Shown: one piece after another, positions 50,342 to 56,930 of the stretch
Position numbering within the stretch: position 1 is the stretch's first letter
How the letters are laid out: each line of letters opens with the position of its first letter
Source: Jiella flava
GTDB taxonomy: Bacteria; Pseudomonadota; Alphaproteobacteria; Rhizobiales; Rhizobiaceae
Assembly (NCBI RefSeq): GCF_017349315.1
Contig: NZ_JAFMPP010000006.1
Coordinates: forward strand, 186,001-250,000
Length of the DNA stretch: 64,000 nucleotides
Reading direction: 5' to 3'
Program-made: the position numbers and the translations under genes
The notes under the pieces: model-generated
Told to the model about the DNA's origin: nothing
Databases searched by the model: none
The model's input: the letters and a program-made list of their open reading frames with translations, nothing else

Positions 50342-51051
50342 GCCGCCTGCCTCTTGGCGATCTTGGAATAGGCCGCGTTGATCGCCTTCATCCGTTCTGA
50401 GGCGATGAACATGAACTCGTCCGGCACGCCGCGCGCCGCCAGCCGATCAGGATGGTTTTCCTTGACCAGCGAGAGATACTGCTTGCGCGCTTCGGCGGCG
50501 GTCGCATCGCTCGGCAGCCCCAACACGGCGAAGGGATTGTCCGGCCCGGCGATATGACGATCGCGCAGCCGCTCGAAGGCTCGGCGATCAAGGCCGAAGA
50601 TCGACGCGACCTCCTCGATGAAGGCGAGTTCGCCCTCGTGGATGACGCCGTCCGCCTTGGCGATATGAAACAGGGCGTCGAGCACGTCGCCAAGCAGCTG
50701 GCAATTGCCGTTCTCATCCTCGCACAGCGCCCGCAGCCGCGCGGCATAGGCGTCGAAGCCGGCGATGTCCTGCTTGGCGATGTCATAAAGCCGGAACACG
50801 TTGCGCATTTCCTCCGGGGGAATTTCCAGGATCTGCCGAAAGGCCGCAACCTCTGCCTGCGACACCACGCCATCGGCCTTGGCCATCTTCGCCGACAGCG
50901 CGATGATCGCCACCGAGAAGGCCACCTTGCGCCGGGTCTCGCGGTCGCCGGCAAACAGCGAGCGGATGGCCTCGATCACGGCTTCGACGGTGGTCCGTCC
51001 GGCCGCCGGAATCGACTGCAGCAAGGCACTTAGAGTTGAGAAGATTGCCAT
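50338..51051 (-). CDS. DjlA-like J-domain protein with TerB domain
   Basis: A 237-residue protein. A TerB-like helical domain covers about residues 45-160, with two repeats around AKADGVV and AKADGVIHEGE (acidic metal-binding type). A C-terminal J domain follows at about 172-237 with the HPD motif in VKENHPDRLAARG, which stimulates DnaK. E. coli DjlA has an N-terminal membrane segment; here the N-terminus is only weakly hydrophobic (IFSTLSALLQSIPAAG), so membrane attachment is doubtful. It is coupled to the amidase gene, an arrangement common in rhizobia. Confidence 0.88.
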   Translation of the reverse strand: MAIFSTLSALLQSIPAAGRTTVEAVIEAIRSLFAGDRETRRKVAFSVAIIALSAKMAKADGVVSQAEVAAFRQILEIPPEEMRNVFRLYDIAKQDIAGFDAYAARLRALCEDENGNCQLLGDVLDALFHIAKADGVIHEGELAFIEEVASIFGLDRRAFERLRDRHIAGPDNPFAVLGLPSDATAAEARKQYLSLVKENHPDRLAARGVPDEFMFIASERMKAINAAYSKIAKRQAA

Positions 51052-51292
51052 CGGCCTTCAACGGTCCGCTTCGCGTCTTCATACAGTATTGATCTTTGCA
51101 CGGCGCAACGCAAACAAGTGGGCCGTATCGCGCCTCGGTCAGCCACGGTCAAGCCGTTCGTGTTGACTGACCATTGAAACGTGCCGCTTTTCGTCATCCT
51201 CGGGGCGTTGCTGTGACTTTGCAGCAATTGCGAAACGGGGACGAATTCAGGCAGAATTTCAAGGCGATACGGAGCTGGGGGAGACTTTGGCC

Positions 51293-52141
51293 GTGAGCAA
51301 TCGAAACGATCGTCATCGCCAACCGGACACCGGTTGGCGGGCAGACGGAGGGCGCGACACGATAAAAACCGTGCGCTCTTTCGCCACCTCCCGGCGCTCG
51401 TTTCTCGCCGGGTTGACCGCCACCGCCGCTCTTGCCGGCTGCCGCTCGACTCCGTTGAGCGTCGACGGCCTCGGACTGTCCAACCTCGCGGTGGAAGCGG
51501 CGCATCACTATCCCATGCACGGCATCGATGTCGCCAAATATCAGGGCGACGTCGATTGGGACGCGGCCCGCGACGGCGGCGTCGCCTTTGCCTGGCTGAA
51601 ATCGACGGAAGGCGGCGACCGGCTGGACGAACGGTTCAAGGCCAACTGGCGGGGCGCAGGGGCAGCCCGGCTGCCGCGCGGCGCCTACCATTTTTGGTAT
51701 CACTGCCGGCCCGGCGACGAACAGGCGGCATGGTTCATCCAGAACGTTCCGAAGCAGACCGGCTCTCTTCCCCCGGTGATCGACATCGAATGGACGCCGT
51801 TTTCGCCGACCTGCACCATCCGTCCGCCCCGCGACGTTCTGGTCCGCGAGGTCGGCGCGATGTCACGCATTCTTGAGCAACATTACGGCCAGCGCCCGAT
51901 CCTCTACGTGCCGATCGACGTCCACCGCGACCGGCTGGTCGGCGCCTTTCCCGACCACGAATTCTGGGTGCGCGCGGTCAAGGATCATCCGGACGACGTC
52001 TATGAGGGCCGCAAATTCCGGTTCTGGCAATACACCGCCACCGGCACCGTGCCGGGCGTGCAGGGCGAGGTCGACCGCAACGCCTTTGCCGGCACCCGGC
52101 GCGACTGGATCACGTGGTTGCGGGCCCATCTCGTCGCATAA
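51293..52141 (+). CDS. Glycoside hydrolase family 25 lysozyme-like lipoprotein
   Basis: A 282-residue exported enzyme of the GH25 muramidase family, predicted to cut the MurNAc-GlcNAc bond. The N-terminus has a twin-arginine motif SRRSFLA, a hydrophobic stretch and a lipobox LAGC, so it looks like a Tat-exported lipoprotein. Active-site residues are in HGIDVAKYQGDVDW (Asp) and VIDIEWTP (Asp-x-Glu); the closing motif WQYTATGTVPGV is typical. I chose the GTG at 51293 because GGGGGAG lies 9 bases upstream; an in-frame TTG at 51287 is too close. It lies beside other murein hydrolases. Confidence 0.9.
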   Translation: MSNRNDRHRQPDTGWRADGGRDTIKTVRSFATSRRSFLAGLTATAALAGCRSTPLSVDGLGLSNLAVEAAHHYPMHGIDVAKYQGDVDWDAARDGGVAFAWLKSTEGGDRLDERFKANWRGAGAARLPRGAYHFWYHCRPGDEQAAWFIQNVPKQTGSLPPVIDIEWTPFSPTCTIRPPRDVLVREVGAMSRILEQHYGQRPILYVPIDVHRDRLVGAFPDHEFWVRAVKDHPDDVYEGRKFRFWQYTATGTVPGVQGEVDRNAFAGTRRDWITWLRAHLVA

Positions 52142-52253
52142 GGACTTCATTCAGCTGGCAAGACGCGGTAACCGCGCTGTCAAAGCGCGCGTCTCCCGGC
52201 CTCCCGGCCGCGCGGCGCTTGAGAGAGTTTTCGATCACTCGGGAGTCTTATCG

Positions 52254-53441
52254 ATGAAGTCCATGCCGCGCCTCACCGTCGCCCTGTCCCTTCTCTTGGC
52301 CGGAACGCTCGCCGCCAGCGCGCAGCAATGCGGTGGAGACTTCAAGACGTTTCTCGACGGCGTGCGCCAGGAAGCCCTCGCCAAGGGCATGTCGAAAGCC
52401 GCGGTCGATGAGGCGATCGCCAATATGCAGGAAGATCCGAAGGTCCTGGAGCGCGACCGCGCCCAGGGCGTCTTCGCCCAGGACTGGCGCCAGTTCGCCA
52501 CGCGGATGGTCAATGGCTACCGGCTGCGCAAAGGCAAGGAGAACCTCGCCAAATACGCCAGCACCTTCAAGCATGTCGAAGCCGAGACCGGCGTGCCGGG
52601 ACCGGTGATCGCCAGCTTCTGGGGGCTGGAGACCGATTACGGCGCAGTGCTCGGCAATTTCGACACCCTGTCGGCTCTCGCCACCCTCGCCCACGACTGT
52701 CGGCGCCCCGATCTCTTCAGGCCTCATCTGATGGCGGCGATCGAACTCGTCGACAAGGGCTATCTGAAACCCAGCCAGATGCGCGGCGCCTGGGCCGGCG
52801 AGATCGGTCAGACGCAGCTCCTTCCGGAGGAATACGTCAAATTCGGCACCGACGAAGACGGCAATGGCAGCATCAATCTGCGCACCGATACGCCGGACGT
52901 GCTGATGACCACCGGCAAATACATCGCTTCGCTCGGCTGGCGGCGCGGCGAGCCCTGGCTGGAGGCCGTCAAGGTTCCGGCGAATTTCCCCTGGCAGCGC
53001 TCAGGCCTGGCTGACAAGGAGCCGCGCTCGAGCTTTGCCGCCCTGGGCGTCACCAAGGCCGACGGCGCGCCGCTGGAAAACGATAACCTGTCCGCGGCGC
53101 TGCTTCTGCCGATGGGTCGCAGCGGTCCCGCCTTCCTGGCTTTCCCGAATTTCGAGATCTATCTCGCCTGGAACAAGTCGCTCACCTATTCGCTGACGGC
53201 GGCCTATTTCGCCACCCGCCTCGACGGCGCAGCGCCGGTCGACATGGGGCAACCGGAGCCCGGCCTATCGGTCGCAGAGACCCAGCAGCTGCAAAAGCGA
53301 CTCATCGCTCTTGGATACGATGTCGGCGGCGTCGATGGCATTGTCGGCGAGAAGACACGCGAAGCCGTGCGCAAGGAACAGATCCGCCTCGGCCTGCCGG
53401 CCGACGGCTGGCCGACCGCATCGCTGCTGCAGAAGCTGTAG
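52254..53441 (+). CDS. Lytic murein transglycosylase, MltB family
   Basis: A 395-residue periplasmic protein. A Sec signal peptide (LTVALSLLLAGTLAASA) leads into a SLT_2/MltB domain with the catalytic Glu in SFWGLETDYGAVLGNF near residue 125, and WAGEIGQTQLLPEEY. A C-terminal PG_binding_1 domain starts at about 335 (LQKRLIALGYDVGGVDGIVG). It cleaves glycan to 1,6-anhydro-muropeptides, whose recycling involves NagZ. I chose the ATG at 52254, with GGGAG 8 bases upstream and the signal peptide at once following. It may be co-transcribed with the GH25 gene (112-base gap). Confidence 0.92.
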   Translation: MKSMPRLTVALSLLLAGTLAASAQQCGGDFKTFLDGVRQEALAKGMSKAAVDEAIANMQEDPKVLERDRAQGVFAQDWRQFATRMVNGYRLRKGKENLAKYASTFKHVEAETGVPGPVIASFWGLETDYGAVLGNFDTLSALATLAHDCRRPDLFRPHLMAAIELVDKGYLKPSQMRGAWAGEIGQTQLLPEEYVKFGTDEDGNGSINLRTDTPDVLMTTGKYIASLGWRRGEPWLEAVKVPANFPWQRSGLADKEPRSSFAALGVTKADGAPLENDNLSAALLLPMGRSGPAFLAFPNFEIYLAWNKSLTYSLTAAYFATRLDGAAPVDMGQPEPGLSVAETQQLQKRLIALGYDVGGVDGIVGEKTREAVRKEQIRLGLPADGWPTASLLQKL

Positions 53442-53758
53442 ACGCTGCGTTCACAGGCTCAAGCCCGGCCGTCCCCCGCCACATCGACAAAAGCTGGACA
53501 GACCCAGAGGAAGGTTGCATTTATTTGTAATGCACCTTGCGTCAGATGAATCCGTTTCGCTTTCATTCTTTGCCGCTTGAAACGTAAGCTTCCTTGCCTT
53601 TTCGTCGCAGCTGCAGATCGGAAATCGCCCCCGTGACCCCAATCGCCTTACGATCGAATGCTTTGCAGCTTGATCGTCGAGCAATTTTGTATTTTGCGTT
53701 GACGTAACAACTAAATCGTTGTTCTCATGAACAAACTCTATGGGAATCGAAGACCGCC
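53442..53758. other. Intergenic region upstream of luxR
   Basis: About 317 bases, visibly less GC-rich than the genes on its left. The last 60 bases contain two overlapping inverted repeats, listed separately. The ribosome-binding site for luxR is weak (GAAG about 8 bases before the ATG). No gene or terminator was recognised. Confidence 0.5.
53706..53734. promoter_or_regulatory. Two overlapping inverted repeats just upstream of luxR
   Basis: AACAAC-N6-GTTGTT (53706-53723, 18 bp) overlaps TTGTTC-N4-GAACAA (53719-53734, 16 bp). They end 24 bases before the luxR start codon. The 18-bp length is that of LuxR-type operators, but the half-sites do not resemble the classic CTG-N10-CAG form. The shared arm suggests two proteins, or two states of one protein, competing for the site. 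Which regulator binds is not known. Confidence 0.55.
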
Positions 53759-54490
53759 ATGAGTCACTCCAACACGGAAGCGATGTTTCGGTTCGTCGAT
53801 TGCGTGCAACACCTGGAAGATCAGGAGGCGATCGCGAACGAACTGTTTAAGACCGTTCAAGTTTTCGGCTTTTCGAGCTTTGGGATCTCCGGTCTGCCGC
53901 AGCCCGGCGAGTCCATCGAGCCGTACTTCCTGCTGTCGGGGTGGAATCCGGAATGGTTCTCCCGTTACATTTCCCGTGACTATGTCCATGTTGATCCGAT
54001 CATCGCCCGCACGCATCAGTCGGACGAGCCGTTTACCTGGGACGAAGCCTGTCGCGATAAGCCGCTCAGCCGCAAATCGAAGCAGGTGATGAACGAAGCG
54101 ACCGAGTTCGGCATGCACAAGGGCTTCACCGTGCCGATCTATTCCCATGACGGGCTCTCCGCCGTTGTCACCTTCGGCGGCGAGCGCATCGAGTTGCAGG
54201 ATCGCGACCGCGGCGCCTTACACATGATTGCGATCTACGCCCACAGCCAGATCAAGCGCCTCTTGGTCAAGACCAACGCCCTGGACGGTTGTCGGGCGCC
54301 GCTGTCCTCGCGCGAGCGTGAATGCGTGCTGTGGTGCGCCGAAGGCAAGACCAACTGGGAGATCGGCCGCATCACGGGCTTGGCGGAAAAGACCGTCGAA
54401 GCGTATTTGCGTAACGCGTGCTTGAAAGTCGGCGCGATCAATCGGGCCCAGCTCGTGGCCGAAAGTATTCGCCAGCGGCAGATCACCTAA
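53759..54490 (+). CDS. LuxR-family quorum-sensing transcriptional regulator
   Basis: A 243-residue regulator. The N-terminal autoinducer-binding domain keeps the diagnostic residues: W and Y in WFSRY, DP in HVDPI, W in FTWDEA and G in HKGFTVP. The C-terminal LuxR HTH has LSSRERECVLWCAEGKTNWEIG, with the conserved Glu, Leu and Gly positions intact, and VEAYLRNACLKVGA for the recognition helix. It is therefore expected to bind an acyl- (or aryl-) homoserine lactone and DNA. The AHL synthase gene is 832 bases downstream on the same strand. The cognate signal cannot be read from sequence. Confidence 0.93.
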   Translation: MSHSNTEAMFRFVDCVQHLEDQEAIANELFKTVQVFGFSSFGISGLPQPGESIEPYFLLSGWNPEWFSRYISRDYVHVDPIIARTHQSDEPFTWDEACRDKPLSRKSKQVMNEATEFGMHKGFTVPIYSHDGLSAVVTFGGERIELQDRDRGALHMIAIYAHSQIKRLLVKTNALDGCRAPLSSRERECVLWCAEGKTNWEIGRITGLAEKTVEAYLRNACLKVGAINRAQLVAESIRQRQIT

Positions 54491-54640
54491 ATCAATTCCA
54501 ATACAAATTGGAACCGGTTCTGCGCTTGGAATTGCGTTCAAATGAAAGCTCGGGAGATTCTCTCGTTTCGATCTCACGCGGCAACGCTCGAGCCCGTTAG
54601 CGTGGCTCTGGCGCACCATGCATGCCGCGTATCCCCATGC

Positions 54641-54735
54641 AACCCCAAGGACCGACGAGGGTCCGCGCAATCTTTGAACTGACGCATCCGCGTGCCGGCC
54701 GAAAATCGATTGCGATTTTCGGCCCAAAGCCGTGA
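54641..54735 (-). repeat. RIME1-like palindromic repeat, copy E
   Basis: The minus strand has the first palindrome CCGAAAATCG-CAAT-CGATTTTCGG intact, then GGATGCGTCAGTTCAAAG in the spacer position. The second palindrome has been replaced by GGACC-N6-GGTCC. It is less conserved in the spacer than copies B or F. It faces copy F across about 250 bases. Confidence 0.72.
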
Positions 54736-54986
54736 CGCGGCCAGCGCGTCCCCGCTCTTTGCAGTCGGCTCGTCTTGCGCGTGAGCGACGCGCGATGCGT
54801 GCCGTGGCCGCAGCTGGGGCGCCGACGAGTTTGCAATGCCGCAAAGCCGAGAGACCGCCACAGCCGACAACGGCGCTCACGGCGACGTTGCCGTCGGGCA
54901 CCGGCCGCTGCGCTGAAACACCCGGCGCTTGAACAAATTCACCCGGACTTGGCCTTTGCCTTTACTTCGCGTATGCTACATCTGCG

Positions 54987-55095
54987 GCATCGGCCCGAAA
55001 ATTAGAATTGATTATCGGCAAAGCAAGATGCGTCGATTCAAAGGGTGAGAGTGACCTTTCTGCGCCCGATCGGACGCAGGGCGCTCTAATGCGCC
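54987..55095 (+). repeat. RIME1-like palindromic repeat, copy F (full length)
   Basis: About 109 bases, from GCATCGGCCCG to GGCGCTCTAATGCGCC. The first palindrome is partly decayed (CCGAAAATTAGAATTGATTATCGG). The second is nearly perfect (CTGCGCCCGATCGGACGCAG). Length and two-palindrome structure match the rhizobial RIME1 description of about 108 bases. Confidence 0.85.
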
Positions 55096-55322
55096 TGATA
55101 AAGCCGAGATCCACCGCTCGGCAGTGGTTAACGCTGCGCCTGTCAAGCGCTGATCCAAACCTTAGATTCTCGGTCGGCGTGAGCCGAAAGTCCCGACGCC
55201 GCTGCCTTTCTTTAACGTTACGGAATTAAACTTTTCCATTTGTCAATACAGGGAAATCCCGGCATTTGAAAACAGCCATTCTCGGCGCATGAAACTCAAA
55301 GTTTTCTTGGGAGACATGCGTC

Positions 55323-56060
55323 ATGATGAGAATGGTGACGTCCGCCAACATGTCCCGTCACGGGGATACGATGGAACAAGTCTGGAAGTTTCGGCATCGG
55401 CATTTCGTCGACCGCTTCCAATGGCACGCGTTGCGCAAACCCGACGCGCGCGAAATCGATCAGTTCGACGGTGACAACGCCGTTCATCTGCCTTTGGTGC
55501 TCGACGGCATCGTCCGCGGCTATACGCGGCTTCTGCGCACCGACCAGCCGCATCTGTTGTCCGATGTTTATCCCGAGCTCATGGACGGCGCCATCTGGCC
55601 CCGTGCCGACGACATCTTCGAATGGACCCGCTGCGTCGGCGAGCCGGAAATCGCGGACAACAATGGGGTGAGCGCCAACAATCTGGTTTTCGTCGGTGTT
55701 GCCGAGGCGGTTATTGCTCTTGGCCTGCGGGGCCTTATTGTGCAAACTCATCCGAAGTTGGTCACGCGCCTGCTGGAAACCGGCTGGCAGGTCCATCCCC
55801 TGAATGTCCCGCGAATTTACGATGGCAAGCCTCTTGCGGTCATTTTCGCGGTCGCCACCGAAGAAACGATTCGCATCAGCCGGTCGCTCTTTCAAATTGA
55901 TCGACCTATTTTGTCCGTCGAAGCTAATCTTCCGCATCCATCGAAGCCCAGTTCGGAATTTGCTTTTCCTCCCGTTGCAGGTGTGACACATTCTCGCATC
56001 CACGAGGAGACGCAGTCCACCGAGGTCAACGGAAATCCTGCCAATTCGGAGGGGGAGTAA
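55323..56060 (+). CDS. Acyl-homoserine-lactone synthase, LuxI family
   Basis: A 245-residue LuxI-family synthase, which joins SAM to an acyl group to make a homoserine lactone signal. The catalytic residues are present: R24, F28 and W34 (FRHRHFVDRFQW), the Asp pair in EIDQFDGD, R in GYTRLLR, and the Glu and Arg of FEWTRC. The ATG at 55323 places Arg at position 24 exactly as in LuxI, with GGAG 9 bases upstream. The AREIDQFD stretch resembles the RpaI/BjaI branch, some of which use acyl- or aryl-CoA; that is inference. The C-terminal 40 residues extend beyond the usual end of the family. Confidence 0.92.
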   Translation: MMRMVTSANMSRHGDTMEQVWKFRHRHFVDRFQWHALRKPDAREIDQFDGDNAVHLPLVLDGIVRGYTRLLRTDQPHLLSDVYPELMDGAIWPRADDIFEWTRCVGEPEIADNNGVSANNLVFVGVAEAVIALGLRGLIVQTHPKLVTRLLETGWQVHPLNVPRIYDGKPLAVIFAVATEETIRISRSLFQIDRPILSVEANLPHPSKPSSEFAFPPVAGVTHSRIHEETQSTEVNGNPANSEGE

Positions 56061-56063
56061 ACC

Positions 56064-56375
56064 ATGCTCTCCGAGAGTGCCATGCAGTTATCTCCTAGCC
56101 GCGAAGCCGCACATTTTCTCGTCTCTAGCTTGTCTGCGGTCCGCGGAGTCTCCCGTGAAGCGGCAAATATGATCGAGCTTGCTATCTGGCATTGTGACGA
56201 CCGACTGGTGATCCCCGAACGGTCACTTCCAAGACACACGATTAATCGAAATGCACTATTGCATGCTTTGAATTATGCAATTCCTGAGCTAGAGCATGGC
56301 TCTCCAGAAGCCGCCGCCGCGGTTTCTCTGGCAGTCACCATACTGGCGGAGGAAACGGGGCGGCAAAACCAGTAA
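56064..56375 (+). CDS. Unrecognised 103-residue protein coupled to luxI
   Basis: Starts 3 bases after the luxI stop with a strong GGAGG-type ribosome-binding site that lies in the luxI end, so it is almost certainly on the luxI transcript. The product is predicted mostly helical, without signal peptide, membrane helix or cysteine cluster; one Cys sits in IWHCDDRL. I recognise no family. Base composition is lower in GC than the surrounding genome. The XRE gene follows after 11 bases. Possible roles (a modulator of LuxR or LuxI, or a partner of the XRE protein) are speculation from position. Confidence 0.75.
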   Translation: MLSESAMQLSPSREAAHFLVSSLSAVRGVSREAANMIELAIWHCDDRLVIPERSLPRHTINRNALLHALNYAIPELEHGSPEAAAAVSLAVTILAEETGRQNQ

Positions 56376-56386
56376 GATAGTCAAAC

Positions 56387-56755
56387 ATGCGTAACTCCAA
56401 AGCTGCATCTGACATTGATCGCCAAATCGCCGCCCGTATCCGGCTCGCACGCCTCGAAACGGGCATGTCCCAAGAAAAGTTGGCCGAAGCGCTGGGCATC
56501 ACCTTCCAGCAAGTCCAGAAGTACGAGAAAGGCCTGAACCGTATCTCCGCGGGTCGTCTGCGCGAGATCGCCGATACTCTCGGCCGGGAAGTGACTTGGT
56601 TCTTCGAAGAAATGCCGACCTTTGAGGCCTATCCCACGCTGTCGAAGGCCGACCTCCGCATGCTGCGCAATCTCAAGGCGCTGACGCCCGAGACGCGGCG
56701 CGCGATCGACGCCCTACTCGCGTCGCTTGCCCCGGCCACCGAAACGGTCGAATAA
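56387..56755 (+). CDS. XRE-family transcriptional regulator (PraR/SinR-like)
   Basis: A 122-residue helix-turn-helix protein. The HTH covers about residues 14-70 (RIRLARLETGMSQEKLAEALGI and FQQVQKYEKGLNRISAGRL), followed by an EVTWFFEE stretch and a helical C-terminus ending in LKALTPETRRAIDALL. Rhizobial PraR-type regulators, which control quorum sensing and attachment, share this layout, but so do many other alphaproteobacterial XRE proteins. Its place right after luxI and the small gene suggests a role in that circuit. It converges with recJ. Confidence 0.85.
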   Translation: MRNSKAASDIDRQIAARIRLARLETGMSQEKLAEALGITFQQVQKYEKGLNRISAGRLREIADTLGREVTWFFEEMPTFEAYPTLSKADLRMLRNLKALTPETRRAIDALLASLAPATETVE

Positions 56756-56882
56756 AGCCGCGTATTGCACGCGACCTCCCGGTAATCGTCGCCGATCGAA
56801 CTGCGACCGGTGGACGACGATTCAGACAACGCGCAGGCCTCTGCGCACCCTGCGAAGCTGGACGGGCTTCGCATCGTCTTTC

Positions 56883-56908
56883 AGCCGTGTGTGTCTATGC
56901 ACACGGCT
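56883..56908. terminator. Hairpin between convergent XRE and recJ genes
   Basis: AGCCGTGTG (56883-56891) pairs perfectly with CACACGGCT (56900-56908) around an 8-base loop. T-runs are absent on both sides, so it could be an inefficient or Rho-assisted terminator shared by both genes. Confidence 0.55.
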
Positions 56909-56930
56909 TGATCGGACGCACGCGGCTTGA

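Larger units (their letters stand above)
54491..55322. other. 832-base gap between luxR and luxI with two opposed repeat copies
   Basis: No gene was recognised. Repeat copies E (minus) and F (plus) lie about 250 bases apart in opposite orientation. The last 100 bases before luxI are AT-rich and include TTGTCA at 55240 as a possible -35 element and a perfect 8-bp palindrome TAACGTTA at 55213-55220. No clear lux box was found. Confidence 0.55.

Noticed and set aside
55200-55322. Possible lux box upstream of luxI
   Set aside because: TAACGTTA and a GGG/CCC pair around 55251-55260 were examined; neither gives an 18-20 bp dyad with CTG/CAG-type half-sites, so I do not call a LuxR operator there.
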